Assembly (NCBI GenBank): GCA_020632885.1
Contig: JACKEQ010000014.1
Span: 1-64,000, forward strand
DNA: 64,000 nt
Origin: Alphaproteobacteria bacterium
GTDB taxonomy: Bacteria; Myxococcota_A; UBA796; GCA-2862545
Direction of reading: 5' to 3'
Numbering within the stretch: the first letter of the stretch is position 1; each line of letters begins with the position of its first letter. Both the position numbers and the translations under genes were made by a program. This document shows positions 51,113-63,118 of the stretch, in pieces. A model generated the notes under the pieces. It worked only from the letters and a program-made list of their open reading frames with translations. It ran no database searches and was not told the DNA's origin.

Positions 51113-53095
51113 ATGAACCGAACGATTCTCTCGATGGCGCTGGCGCTCGGCACGGTTGCGTGCACCCAGAGCTCTCTGCTCGAAGACCCCCGTTTCGCCA
51201 CGGGCAGCAACACCCTGGCCGCGAGCGCCGATCACGCGCGGCTCTACAACACCAACTTCGACGAGGGCACGATCACGCGGATCGACCGCGAGGCCGCCAC
51301 CACGGACGAGCTGGCGGTCGGCGCGGAGCCCATGCGGATCGCGCGGGCGGGCGACCGTCTCTACGTCACCCTCCGCGGTGAGCGGTCGGTGGCCATCATC
51401 GAGGACGGCCCCGCGGGCATGGTCCAGGTCGGCACGATCCCGGTCGGCTCCGAGCCCTACGGTGTGGTCGCCAGCCAGGACGGCGAGCGGGTCTACGTCG
51501 CGGTGAGCCTGGAGGACCAGGTGGTCGCGATCGACACCGCGTCCAACGAGGTCATCGCGCGCTTCGTCGTCCCCGGGCAGCCCCGCTGGCTGGCGCTCCA
51601 CCCGGACGGCGGCACGCTCTACGTCGCCAACGGTCGCGGCGAGGGCGTCGTCACGGTCGTCGGCACCGGGCACACCACCCTCCCGGATGGCGAGGCGGGC
51701 GAGCAGGGCGTCCTCGACGTCATCCCCCTGCCGATCACCAACCGTGACGCCGACAACGGCTTCTTCGAGCTCACCCCGCGCGTCACGGGCGACATGGCTG
51801 TGGACCCCACGGGCGAGACCCTCGTGGTCCCCGCGCTGTACGTCGACAACCACAGCCAGGAGGACGTCCAGCCCTCCCAGGACCCCACGTTCCAGTACTA
51901 CATGAACCCCGAGCCCGGCATCGGTCGGTTCAACGCGGCGGTCGTGCAGATCCCCATCGTGCGCGACGGCGGGCTCACGCCCGAGGCGGCCACCCCGATC
52001 TTCGTGGCCAGCTTCGCGCAGTCGGACTTCGGCACGAGCACCATGAGGAGCTACCCGAACGCCGTGACGGTCTCGCCCGACGGCGAGTACTACGCGGTGT
52101 CCATGGAAGCCTCGGACGCCGTCGTGATGGTCGGCCGTCTCGGCTACAACTCCGGCGTCACGAGCTCCAGCTGGATCCGTCCGTCGCCCGAGGTGGATCC
52201 CGTGCAGCACGGGTTCGCCAACCACCCCCACGCGGCCATCCAGACCACCGCGGGCCCCCGCGGCGTGCTGTTCGTCGACAAGGGCGACCGCCCGGAGGCC
52301 TGGGTGCACGGGTTCCTCGGCCTCACCGTCCAGCCGCTCGACGCCCGTTCGGGCATGGAGCTCGTCCGCAACCGCGGCATGCAGGGCCTCGACGACATCG
52401 AGTCCTCGGTGGCGCGGTTCTCCGAGTCCATCGAGGTCACCGAGAGCGTCCTGCCGCCAGACGTGCTCGCGGGGCGTCGCCTCTTCTACCAGGCCAACGA
52501 TCCGGCGCTCGTGGCGAGCGGCTCCGGCGTGAGCTGCTCCACCTGCCACTACGACGGCCGGGACGACGGTCTCACCTGGCAGCTCGGGCCGGCCGTGCGC
52601 CAGACGCCGTCCCTCGCCGGCCGCGTGAGCGACACCCACCCGGTCACCTGGACCAACGACATCGTCTCCGTGGCCGCGGAGGCCCGTGAGACCAGCCTGA
52701 TCCGCATGGGCGGCGTGGAGATGACCGACGGCCAGTACGAGAGCATCGCCGCGTTCGTCGACTACACCCGGGAGCCCGACCACGTCGCGCGCGATGCCGC
52801 GGACCCCCTCGTGGCCCAGGGCCAGGCGATCTTCGAGCGTGAGGACGTCGGGTGCTCGAGCTGCCACACGGGTGCCGCGCTCACGGACAACGCGTACTAC
52901 GCCATGTACGGCCTCGAGTCCGTCAACACGCCCAGCCTGCGCGGGGTGGTGGCCACCGGGCCCTACCTGCACGATGGCTCCGCCGACACCCTCCGCGATG
53001 TGCTGGAGCTCTCGCGCACGGGCGCCATGGGCGACACGTCCATGCTCTCCGCGGCCGAGATGGACGCCCTCGAGGCCTACCTGAAGAGCCTCTGA
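51113..53095 (+). CDS. Lipoprotein with YVTN beta-propeller and two haem-c motifs
   Basis: 660 aa with signal MNRTILSMALALGTVAC (lipobox Cys about 17). Residues about 30-420 are YVTN-type propeller blades (AVGAEPMRIARAGDRLYVTL, GSEPYGVVASQDGERVYVAV). Two cytochrome-c motifs follow, CSTCH (about 483) and CSSCH (about 584), with the sequence layout of MauG/cytochrome-c-peroxidase-like di-haem proteins (for example VVATGPYLHDGSADTLRDVL). It probably works in periplasmic redox reactions. It is the first gene of a coupled run with an ArsR-methyltransferase and a small cytochrome c. Confidence 0.85.
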   Translation: MNRTILSMALALGTVACTQSSLLEDPRFATGSNTLAASADHARLYNTNFDEGTITRIDREAATTDELAVGAEPMRIARAGDRLYVTLRGERSVAIIEDGPAGMVQVGTIPVGSEPYGVVASQDGERVYVAVSLEDQVVAIDTASNEVIARFVVPGQPRWLALHPDGGTLYVANGRGEGVVTVVGTGHTTLPDGEAGEQGVLDVIPLPITNRDADNGFFELTPRVTGDMAVDPTGETLVVPALYVDNHSQEDVQPSQDPTFQYYMNPEPGIGRFNAAVVQIPIVRDGGLTPEAATPIFVASFAQSDFGTSTMRSYPNAVTVSPDGEYYAVSMEASDAVVMVGRLGYNSGVTSSSWIRPSPEVDPVQHGFANHPHAAIQTTAGPRGVLFVDKGDRPEAWVHGFLGLTVQPLDARSGMELVRNRGMQGLDDIESSVARFSESIEVTESVLPPDVLAGRRLFYQANDPALVASGSGVSCSTCHYDGRDDGLTWQLGPAVRQTPSLAGRVSDTHPVTWTNDIVSVAAEARETSLIRMGGVEMTDGQYESIAAFVDYTREPDHVARDAADPLVAQGQAIFEREDVGCSSCHTGAALTDNAYYAMYGLESVNTPSLRGVVATGPYLHDGSADTLRDVLELSRTGAMGDTSMLSAAEMDALEAYLKSL

Positions 53096-53097
53096 AC

Positions 53098-54024
53098 CTG
53101 ACGGGCGCCCTCCACGACCACCTCACGCTGCTCGCGGAGCCTCTCCGCGTGCGGCTCCTGTGCGCGCTCGAGCGCGAGGAGCTCAGCGTGGGTGAGCTCG
53201 TGCAGGCGCTCCAGATCCCCCAGAGCACGGTGAGTCGCCACGTGAAGGTGCTCACCACGCAGGGCTGGGTGTCACGGCGCGCCGAGGGCTCGGCGTCCTG
53301 GCTCCGGATGGCCGAGCCCGAGGGTCCCGCCCGGGCCCTCTGGCAGGTCGTGCGCGACGCCTGGCAGGCGGATCCCCAGGCCCTCGAGGACGTCGAGCGG
53401 CTCGAGGCCGTGCTCGAGGCCCGGTCGGTCGACAGCCACACGTTCTTCGGTCGCATGCACGCCCAGTGGGACGCCCTGCGCACCGAGCTCTTCGGCACGT
53501 CCTTCATCCTCCCCGCCCTGCTGGGGCTTCTCCCGGGCGATCCCGTCGTGGCGGAGCTCGGGTGCGGCACGGGCCCCAACCTCGTGGCCCTCGCACCCGT
53601 GGCCAGCCGGGTCATCGGCATCGACCGCGAGGCCCGGATGCTCGATGCGGCGCGCCAGCGTGTCGAGGGCATTCCGAACGTCGAGCTCCGCCAGGGCGGC
53701 CTCGAGGACCTCCCGCTCCACGACGCGGAGGTCGACGCCGCACTGTGCGTGCTCGTGCTCCACCACGTCCCCGACCTGCGCCGCGCGTTCGCCGAGATGG
53801 CCCGGGCCGTCCGTCCTGGCGGGCGGATCGCCATCACGGACATGCGCCGGCACACCCGCACGGCCTACCGCGACACCATGGGGCACGCGCACCTCGGGTT
53901 CGCGGCCGAGGACATCGAGCGCGCCCTCCCCGGCCAGCTCGCGCTCCTCCGCTACACCGAGCTCCCTCCAGACCCCGACGTCCGCGGTCCGGCGCTGTTC
54001 GCCGCGGTGGTCGTCCGCCGATGA
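53098..54024 (+). CDS. sahR: ArsR-type regulator fused to a SAM-dependent methyltransferase domain (SahR-like)
   Basis: About 308 aa. The start is uncertain: a CTG at 53098, just after the upstream stop, is the nearest codon that keeps the whole HTH; no ATG or GTG is suitably placed. Residues 5-75 form an ArsR winged helix (LAEPLRVRLLCALEREELSV, STVSRHVKVL). Residues about 130-308 form a class I methyltransferase fold with VAELGCGTGPNLVAL. This architecture is that of SahR, the S-adenosylhomocysteine-responsive repressor of methionine-cycle genes in Proteobacteria. ahcY lies 1.9 kb downstream behind a palindrome, which supports the assignment. Overlaps the next gene by 4 nt. Confidence 0.75.
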   Translation: MTGALHDHLTLLAEPLRVRLLCALEREELSVGELVQALQIPQSTVSRHVKVLTTQGWVSRRAEGSASWLRMAEPEGPARALWQVVRDAWQADPQALEDVERLEAVLEARSVDSHTFFGRMHAQWDALRTELFGTSFILPALLGLLPGDPVVAELGCGTGPNLVALAPVASRVIGIDREARMLDAARQRVEGIPNVELRQGGLEDLPLHDAEVDAALCVLVLHHVPDLRRAFAEMARAVRPGGRIAITDMRRHTRTAYRDTMGHAHLGFAAEDIERALPGQLALLRYTELPPDPDVRGPALFAAVVVRR

Positions 54025-54293
54025 TCCTCGCTCTGGTCGCCTGCGCCACCGACCCCGCCCTCGAGCTCGTCGGCGATGCCAGCTCGGGCGGCGAGCTCTT
54101 CCAGGCCCACTGCGCGCTCTGCCACGGGGTCGAAGCCGACGGGACGTCGCGCGGGCCCGCCCTCGTGGCCCCGAACGGCGATCGGGCCGCTGGCGACGCG
54201 CTGGACGCCATCCGGTTCGGTCGCGGCGACATGCCGGGGTTCCCCGACCTCTCCGATCAGGACCTGGCCGATCTGCTCGCGTGGCTCCGGTGA
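54021..54293 (+). CDS. Small monohaem cytochrome c lipoprotein
   Basis: 90 aa from ATG 54021, overlapping the regulator stop (ATGA). The signal is minimal: MILALVAC, Cys at residue 8, no basic residues. One haem motif CALCH (about 31-35) is followed by a typical small cytochrome-c end with a Met ligand candidate in GDMPGFPDLSDQDLADLLAWL. Likely an envelope electron carrier, perhaps partner of the di-haem lipoprotein two genes upstream. Its stop overlaps the GTG of the next gene. Confidence 0.85.
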   Translation: MILALVACATDPALELVGDASSGGELFQAHCALCHGVEADGTSRGPALVAPNGDRAAGDALDAIRFGRGDMPGFPDLSDQDLADLLAWLR

Positions 54294-55018
54294 GGGTCGT
54301 CCGGGAGGCCACCCCGCGGAACCTCGCGGCCGCCGCGCTCATCCTGGTCCACCCGTTCACCATCCTGGGCTTCGGCTGGACCGGCTACTTCCTGGATGCC
54401 GGGCTCACCCTGGCCGGGTCGCAGCTCCTGACCTTCCGCGCGCTCGCGAACACGTCCCTCCCCAGGCCACCGGAGGGCCTGCGGCACACCCACTCGGGCT
54501 TCGAGGCGGATCTGCCGGTGGACGAGCACCACCGGATGCGGAAGGCGGAGGCCCAGCTCGCGCTCTGGGGGGCCCTCGCGTCCTACGCCGTCGCCGTCGT
54601 GCTCACGCCCTGGCGCACGTACGTGGACTTCGAGCCGCTCGGTGGTGCCGTGGCCTTCCTGATGCCCGAGCTCCTCTTCCAGATCCTCTCCGACCACGTG
54701 CTGTTCATCGTGTTCTTCGGGTGGGGTGTGGTGTTCGCCCACGGGCTCCGTGCCACGCGCGGTCGGCGCGAATCACCCGTCACCACCGTCCGTCTGGACG
54801 GGCGCCTGCTCGAGGTGGACGGCGCGGAGGTCGCCGTGAGCGGACGTCCCCGGGACCTGGACCGCGTGCGCGGTGTGCTGACGGTGGACGGCCTCGAGGT
54901 GCGGGCGTCCATCGGTGCGTTGCTCTGGCTGGAAGACCAGCTGGCGCGGCTCGCGGACGGGGGATCCGCGGTCGACGTGCCCGAGGCCCTCGGCGGCTTG
55001 AGGGATCAGGAGAGCTGA
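54290..55018 (+). CDS. Polytopic membrane protein of unknown function
   Basis: 242 aa from GTG 54290 overlapping the cytochrome stop. Hydrophobic segments lie at about 9-45, 85-105 and 125-150 (AALILVHPFTILGFGWTGYF; LALWGALASYAVAVVL; HVLFIVFFGWGVVFAHGLR). The C-terminal part from about residue 155 is a soluble beta-rich domain (TTVRLDGRLLEVDGAEVAV). No family recognised. Its 3' end overlaps the convergent gene by 13 nt. Confidence 0.65.
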   Translation: MRVVREATPRNLAAAALILVHPFTILGFGWTGYFLDAGLTLAGSQLLTFRALANTSLPRPPEGLRHTHSGFEADLPVDEHHRMRKAEAQLALWGALASYAVAVVLTPWRTYVDFEPLGGAVAFLMPELLFQILSDHVLFIVFFGWGVVFAHGLRATRGRRESPVTTVRLDGRLLEVDGAEVAVSGRPRDLDRVRGVLTVDGLEVRASIGALLWLEDQLARLADGGSAVDVPEALGGLRDQES

Positions 55019-55755
55019 CGCTGGGGCAGCGGGCGCTTGGCCTCCACCTCCACCTCCACCGAAGCGAGGACAGCCTCCAGATCACCCGACGTCCGCCCAC
55101 CCCTCAGAGCGGCCAGGTGGAGCGCCTTCAGCCCCTCCACGAGCCGCCCGATCTCGGCCTCCCGCGCCTGAACCAACTCCTCGATCTCCGGGGCCGGGCC
55201 ACCGAGCGCGCCGTGTGCGGCCGCTCCCTTCTGCAGGCGCGCGAGATCCTGGAGCGCCGTAGCGACGCGCTTCCTGAGGTCGAAGGCCGTCTCCGCGAGA
55301 TCCGGCGCGACGGTGGCGATCTGCTCGACGAGCTCGCGTACTGGACCCCACCGGCCGTCCGTCAGCGCGAGGGCACCCTCGCTTCGCCCGATGAGGTCGC
55401 CGTGTGGCCCCTTCTCCAGGATCACGGGCTTCCCGTCGACGTGCAGCGTGGCGTACACAGAGAACAGCCCACCGAGCCGAGCCTCCAGGAGCCTCCCGTC
55501 CACACGCGCCTTGAGCGCGGCCGACATGCGGACACCGCCCTCGGTCTGGTCCACCAGGACGCCGTCCACGAAGAGCTGCTCCTGTGTGGCGTGATTCCGG
55601 ATCACCACCCGATGCCCGTCCACCTCACCCACCCAGTCCCGCCGAAAACCGGCGCCCGAAGCGAGCACGGCCATGATCACACCCAACAGGAGCACACCGA
55701 GCGCGACGAAGCCCAGGGCCGTAGCGATCACGAGCAGGAGAGAACCGGGCATCAC
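55006..55755 (-). CDS. Membrane-anchored protein of unknown function
   Basis: 249 aa with one N-terminal transmembrane helix (MMPGSLLLVIATALGFVALG and following, no cleavage site evident). A beta-rich part follows (VGEVDGHRVVIRNHATQEQL; LFSVYATLHVDGKPVILE), then a C-terminal helical region likely to form a coiled coil (about 135-230). Family unknown. It converges on and overlaps the preceding gene by 13 nt and diverges from ahcY. Confidence 0.65.
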   Translation of the reverse strand: MMPGSLLLVIATALGFVALGVLLLGVIMAVLASGAGFRRDWVGEVDGHRVVIRNHATQEQLFVDGVLVDQTEGGVRMSAALKARVDGRLLEARLGGLFSVYATLHVDGKPVILEKGPHGDLIGRSEGALALTDGRWGPVRELVEQIATVAPDLAETAFDLRKRVATALQDLARLQKGAAAHGALGGPAPEIEELVQAREAEIGRLVEGLKALHLAALRGGRTSGDLEAVLASVEVEVEAKRPLPQRQLS

Positions 55756-55886
55756 CTACCCTACCCGATCCGGAGGCGTCGGGCCGCGGTTCGACGTGGA
55801 CGTCGGATCACGTTAGGGCCAACCCGTTCGGTACGACCGACTTCATCCGGTCATCCGGATGACCGAATCAAGCCCTGGAGGACCCC
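55756..55886 (+). promoter_or_regulatory. ahcY upstream region
   Basis: 131 nt between the membrane protein and ahcY. It contains a weak TTCGAC-17-TTAGGG promoter-like pair, a direct repeat TCATCCGG x2 (55843-55858) and an 18-bp palindrome. The fold does not clearly match a known SAH riboswitch by eye; a covariance-model search would be needed. Confidence 0.4.
55848..55865. promoter_or_regulatory. 18-bp palindrome, candidate SahR operator
   Basis: CGGTCATCCGGATGACCG is a perfect palindrome 21 nt before the ahcY start codon. It overlaps the place where a repressor would block transcription or initiation. Pairing it with the SahR-like gene at 53098 is inference from context. Confidence 0.5.
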
Positions 55887-57425
<1,539 letters not shown>

Positions 57426-57440
57426 TCGCCGGGAGTTTCC

Positions 57441-57463
57441 CGGGCGAGCCTGCTCGCCCGTTT
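57441..57463 (+). terminator. Rho-independent terminator of ahcY
   Basis: CGGGCGAGC and GCTCGCCCG form a perfect stem separated by only CT, so 8 bp around a 4-nt loop, followed by TTT. It lies 16 nt after the ahcY stop. Confidence 0.65.
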
Positions 57464-57521
57464 GCCTCCCTCGGGTGACTGCGGAACCGGGGCACGCCAG
57501 CCCAGACCGGCGTGCCACCGG

Positions 57522-58376
57522 TCACGCGGCCAGCACCGTTGCCAGCAGCGTCTCCACCTCCGCCATGAACGCGTAGTCCAGCGTGTCGGGGGTGTCCGAG
57601 AGCTGGTGGTAGTGCGGGGTGCGCAGGAAGGCCGTGTCGGTCCACATGACCGCCGGCCTGCCCGCCGACACGAACGGCAGGTGGTCCGAGAGCCCGAGCT
57701 CCGGCACCACGTGCGCGCAGAACAGGGGGGCCTGCAGGCTCACCACCGGTGGCACGCCCAGCGCGCCGTCCGCGGTGCGCCGGACCTTCGCGGCGAGCCC
57801 GTGGCCACAGCCGAGCCCGACCACCCCGATGAAGTCGCCACGGTCGGTGGGGGCCAGGAACCGCGGGAGGAGTGGGGGTAGACGCTGAGCGCCCGGCCGC
57901 GGGTCGGTGTACCCGAGCATCTCGAGCACGTGGACCTCGTCGAGCTGGAGCTCCCGCCCCTTCAGCCACTCCACGAAGTCCCGCGAGCCCACCAGCCCGT
58001 CCTCCTCGCGGTTGAACAGCGCGAACCCCACGCCCGGCAGGCGCCGACGCGCGACGGCCAGCAGCACGGCGACCGCGCTCGCGTTGTCGTCCGCACCGGG
58101 ACACCCGGGGACCCCGTCGTAGTGGGCCGCGACGAGCCTGATGGGGCCCGTGGACCGCGGGAGTGCCAGCACGTTGCGGTGGGGCCCCTGGAACCGGGTG
58201 CGGTACCCGAGGTCCTCGAGCTCGCGCGCGAGGTCGTCGGCGATCCGGCGGTTCGTGGACGCCTCCCAGGTCGCGTGCCGCGGGACGGCCAGCCCCTCCA
58301 CACGCTCACGGAGCCAGCGAGCCGTGTCCGACGACGGGGTGGCACGGCGAAGCGGAAGAGCACGACGGACGAGCAT
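57522..58376 (-). CDS. M28-family zinc aminopeptidase-like protein
   Basis: 284 aa from ATG 58376 with AGGAGG 4 nt upstream. M28 features: first zinc ligand His in VAAHYDG, bridging Asp in PGADDNASAVA, catalytic Glu pair in FNREEDG, a Tyr/Asp-containing YTDPRPG loop, and the last ligand region TPHYHQLSDTPD. No signal peptide is evident, so it may act in the cytoplasm. Divergent from a tetR gene over two TetR-type operator half-pairs, so probably repressed by that regulator. Confidence 0.85.
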   Translation of the reverse strand: MLVRRALPLRRATPSSDTARWLRERVEGLAVPRHATWEASTNRRIADDLARELEDLGYRTRFQGPHRNVLALPRSTGPIRLVAAHYDGVPGCPGADDNASAVAVLLAVARRRLPGVGFALFNREEDGLVGSRDFVEWLKGRELQLDEVHVLEMLGYTDPRPGAQRLPPLLPRFLAPTDRGDFIGVVGLGCGHGLAAKVRRTADGALGVPPVVSLQAPLFCAHVVPELGLSDHLPFVSAGRPAVMWTDTAFLRTPHYHQLSDTPDTLDYAFMAEVETLLATVLAA

Positions 58377-58392
58377 GGGACCTCCTCGATGT

Positions 58393-58416
58393 TTACAACG
58401 TAAGCTTACAATGTAA
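58393..58416. promoter_or_regulatory. Twin TetR-type operators
   Basis: TTACAACGTAA (58393-58403) and TTACAATGTAA (58406-58416), each with TTAC/GTAA arms, stand 13 nt apart centre to centre around an AAGCTT axis. It is markedly AT-rich against the surroundings. The element sits between the divergent M28 peptidase and tetR genes and overlaps likely promoters of both. Confidence 0.65.
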
Positions 58417-58444
58417 GCATGCCACCGACAAGATAGAGGCACGG

Positions 58445-58990
58445 ATGAACAAGGGCCTCTCACGCGAGCAGATCGTCGCCACCGCCCTCGAGATCGCCGA
58501 CCGGGACGGGCTCGGCGCGCTCACCATGCGCCGCATCGCCGGTGCGCTGGACGTCGAGGCGATGTCGCTCTACCGCCATGTCCGGAACAAGGACGATCTC
58601 CTCGACGGCCTGCACGACGCCCTCATCGGCAGCCTGGTCGTGCCCACGGAGGGACCGTGGGAGGCTCGCGTGGAGGCCGTCGCGCTCGGCTTCCGCGACG
58701 TGCTCGCCCGCCATCCCCGGCTCGTCCGGGTGCTCGCCTCACGCCCTGCGACCACACCGCGCGCCCTCCAGGTCCTCGCGGACGGGGTCCGCACCCTGGA
58801 GGAGGCGGGCTTCGCGGAGGACGACGCGGTGATCGCCTTCCAGACCGTGTTCTGCTTCGTCGTGGGCCACTGCGTGTTCCACATGGCCGACGGGCAGCCC
58901 CCGGACGCGTGGGCCGACACCGAGCTCGCCGGAGGGCTCGCCATCCTGGTGGAGGGCCTCAGGGCCCGGGTGGCTCCGTCCACGCGGTGA
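58445..58990 (+). CDS. TetR-family transcriptional regulator
   Basis: 181 aa from ATG 58445. The N-terminal TetR helix-turn-helix is complete: IVATALEIADRDGLGALTMR, then RIAGALDVEAMSLYRHVRNK and DDLLDG. The C-terminal part resembles the TetR_C_1 ligand-binding class. Divergent from the M28 peptidase gene across the twin operator, so autoregulation and control of the peptidase are likely. Its 3' end overlaps the convergent gene by 32 nt. Ligand unknown. Confidence 0.88.
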   Translation: MNKGLSREQIVATALEIADRDGLGALTMRRIAGALDVEAMSLYRHVRNKDDLLDGLHDALIGSLVVPTEGPWEARVEAVALGFRDVLARHPRLVRVLASRPATTPRALQVLADGVRTLEEAGFAEDDAVIAFQTVFCFVVGHCVFHMADGQPPDAWADTELAGGLAILVEGLRARVAPSTR

Positions 58991-60728
58991 GCCAGGCCAC
59001 GGCATCGGTGGCCTCGCGGTCCATGAGCCCCGTGACGGAGACGCCGTCGGCGCGGAGCTCCAGCGCGTGCATCCCGGCCAGCGGGACGAGCTCACGCTCC
59101 CCGAGGTGATGGACCTCCACCTCGTCGCGCAGGTACAAGCCGGCGAGCATCCAGCGCCGCAGGACCGCGGGGTCCTCCAGTCGCCCGAGCAGGGCGCAGA
59201 TCGGCCCCGCATCCACATCCCGCCGACCGAGCTCACGACGGAGGAGGGCCTGGAGACGCCCGACCCGCGGCCCGATCGGGGTGAGAGCGGCCCGCGCGTC
59301 CAGGGCCATGGCGTCGACGGACCGCCAACCCAGCAGCGCCTGCGCGGTCTCCACCCAGCCCGGCGGTGCATGGCTCGCCACGAGCCTGCGCTCGCGCTCC
59401 AGGGCGTCCGGCAGCACCACCACGTCGGGGAGCGCACGCGGCGCGTCGATGTGTGACCAACGGAACCAGTCCGGAGGCACCCGCCGTTCCCCGACCCGCC
59501 AGGGGTCCTCGCCCAGCCAGGTCAGGGAGCCATCCCGCGTCGACCAGCGCACCACGCCCCCCTCGCGGGACCCGGGCCACACCGCGAGCGCGAAGACGCC
59601 GTCCCGGCCGTCGTGTCCGAGCCGCAGGAGACACGGGTCGCCGAGCTGTGGGATGGGTCCCCCGGGATCAGCGACCCATCCCGGCGCGTCGGGGACCGCG
59701 AGCATGGTGCCCGCGAACCGCGGCAGCTCCAGACCCATGGCCGCCAGTGACCGCTGCAACACCCCGAACCCATGCTCCGCCCGTGCGGGCTCCACGCCCA
59801 CGCGGTCCCGCTCGTGGAGCACGCCGTCGCGGAGGTGGGGCGCACCGCCCGGCAGGAGCGGGACCAGGGACGTCCACCGAAGCTCGACGACCACGCCGTC
59901 CCACACGAAGCCCTCGTGAGACGCGGCCCCGGACGTGGTGTGAAGCGTCTCCCCGAGCCACGCCACGGGATCTCCGATGGCCGCGAGGACGCGGTCGTCC
60001 GCGTCACAGGACCGGAAGGTCCCGCGCACCCGATGCTGCACGCGCCCGCCCACGACGAACAGCGCCGCATCCCCACGCACAGGATCCTCCACGACAACCA
60101 CGAGCCCCCGCTCGCTCGCCGCCGCGTGCCGGACGTGGCCGTCGAGGCGCACCTCGCCCACGCGGGACTCCGGGCCTCCCGGACCCGTCCCGTGCCGCGC
60201 GAACACGACCTCCCCCTCCAGGACCACACCGACGCCCTCCCCCTCCGCCACGCGACCGGGCTCCCCGTCGAGCCCGTACCAGCGGGCCTCCCCGGCCTGC
60301 CACACCAGGACGGACGCCTCCCCGACGACGGCTTCGCCTCCCGGCAGGCGAGCCACGCACGCCCCGTCGGGGTCGTACAGCACGACGTCCGCGCCGTCCC
60401 GCACGGCCACACGCTCGCCGCGGGCATCCAGGAGCTCGCCGGGCACCCGCCAGCGAACGCCCTCCAGGTCGAGCACGAGCACCTCCCCGGCCCCGGGATC
60501 CCAGCAGAGCCCGCCAGCGAACGGACGCCCCCGGCCCATCCGGATCGTGCGGTCCTCCGAGCGCACGGGCGTGGCGAGCAGGCGCCCGCGCACCAGGTCC
60601 CAGGCGCCGACGCGCAGCCGCCAGTCCACCGCCACCCCTCCGAGGGCCGCCTGGACGACCCATGCCACCCCGTCGGCCTGGCCGAGCAGCTTGCCCACGT
60701 GGGGCCCGAGGTCCAGCCAGCCCCGCAC
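58959..60728 (-). CDS. Large protein of unknown function, possibly propeller-like
   Basis: 589 aa from GTG 60728, which overlaps the upstream TAG by one base. It has no signal or membrane segment. The N-terminal 380 residues show repeated short beta motifs with D-G/G-D turns and W/L-V strands (VVLYDPDGACVARLPGGEAV; ARWYGLDGEPGRV), suggesting WD40/PQQ-like blades. The C-terminal 200 residues are helical (ALLGWRSVDAMALDARAAL; LQALLRRELGRRD). I cannot name a family. It forms an operon with the upstream lipoprotein-like gene. Confidence 0.6.
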   Translation of the reverse strand: MRGWLDLGPHVGKLLGQADGVAWVVQAALGGVAVDWRLRVGAWDLVRGRLLATPVRSEDRTIRMGRGRPFAGGLCWDPGAGEVLVLDLEGVRWRVPGELLDARGERVAVRDGADVVLYDPDGACVARLPGGEAVVGEASVLVWQAGEARWYGLDGEPGRVAEGEGVGVVLEGEVVFARHGTGPGGPESRVGEVRLDGHVRHAAASERGLVVVVEDPVRGDAALFVVGGRVQHRVRGTFRSCDADDRVLAAIGDPVAWLGETLHTTSGAASHEGFVWDGVVVELRWTSLVPLLPGGAPHLRDGVLHERDRVGVEPARAEHGFGVLQRSLAAMGLELPRFAGTMLAVPDAPGWVADPGGPIPQLGDPCLLRLGHDGRDGVFALAVWPGSREGGVVRWSTRDGSLTWLGEDPWRVGERRVPPDWFRWSHIDAPRALPDVVVLPDALERERRLVASHAPPGWVETAQALLGWRSVDAMALDARAALTPIGPRVGRLQALLRRELGRRDVDAGPICALLGRLEDPAVLRRWMLAGLYLRDEVEVHHLGERELVPLAGMHALELRADGVSVTGLMDREATDAVAWLTAWTEPPGP

Positions 60729-61438
60729 TACCGGCTCCGCACGGAGTCTGCCCAGGTGGGCCCGGAGAGATCGGCGTCCGTGGGGAGCGGGATGGACGTG
60801 GTGAACCGCTCGGGGAGGCGGGCGCGGAGCTCCCAGACGAAGCGCTCGGGAGCCACGGCACAGTCGCACGCCTGCAGCGCCTCCACGGCGGCGGCCCGGA
60901 AGCTGCCCGGGTCGTCCGTCCTGCGGACGGGGCATGCCGCGAACGGGTCGGGTTCTTCGCCCCATGGCGGCCGGACCGACGGAAGGGTCGGTTGCCGACC
61001 CACGACGACGGCGTCGACGCTGGACACCTCGCACGCCCGCAGGTGCCCGAGGACCTGCGCCACCTCCGCCGCCGCCACCGTGCCGTCCACAGCCAGGGCC
61101 AGCCGGAACGGGATCTCCACGCCCGCTGCGCGAAGGCCCACGAGCGCGGCCCGTTGCTGGCGCACCCCCTCGCAGAGCCCGTCGGCGATGGGCTCCCGGA
61201 CAGGCTGATCCGCGAGGGTCCACCCGCCGGCCGCGCGCCTCGCCAGGAGCACGCAAGGCGTGGGATCCACCGTCGCGGGCACGTCGACGACAGGCACGTC
61301 GCCCACCGCCTGACCGGCGAGATCCCACGGCTGACGCGCCTCGCCAGCCACCACGAGCTGCTGGAGCGCCACGTCGGCGGCCGCGATCCTCTCGACGCAC
61401 GGCTCGGGTGCGGAGCAGGCCAGGATCCAGGGGGTCAC
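60728..61438 (-). CDS. Putative lipoprotein, weakly ExbD/TolR-like in part
   Basis: 236 aa. The start MTPWILAC gives a minimal lipobox with Cys at residue 8. Several other Cys residues are present. One segment (RLALAVDGTVAAAEVAQVLG, about 115-134) resembles ExbD/TolR periplasmic domains, but the similarity is short. Overlaps the next gene by one base (TAGTG). Function unknown. Confidence 0.5.
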   Translation of the reverse strand: MTPWILACSAPEPCVERIAAADVALQQLVVAGEARQPWDLAGQAVGDVPVVDVPATVDPTPCVLLARRAAGGWTLADQPVREPIADGLCEGVRQQRAALVGLRAAGVEIPFRLALAVDGTVAAAEVAQVLGHLRACEVSSVDAVVVGRQPTLPSVRPPWGEEPDPFAACPVRRTDDPGSFRAAAVEALQACDCAVAPERFVWELRARLPERFTTSIPLPTDADLSGPTWADSVRSR

Positions 61439-61537
61439 GCGCCCTCCGGGACCCCTCTAACCGGAAACCCCGGCCCCCCCTCCCGGAAGCCCCTGCGCGC
61501 AGACCGCCAACCCGCTAGTCTTCCGGCGGAGGTTCCC

Positions 61538-63114
<1,577 letters not shown>

Positions 63115-63118
<4 letters not shown>

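Noticed and set aside
55756..55886. SAH riboswitch upstream of ahcY
   Set aside because: No clear match by eye to the conserved SAH riboswitch core; the palindrome is better explained as a protein operator. A covariance-model search could overturn this.
59366..61520. Arg/Pro-rich plus-strand frame extending the HgdB-like gene upstream
   Set aside because: It is antisense to two better-supported genes. The HgdB-like gene has a good ribosome-binding site and start at 61538.
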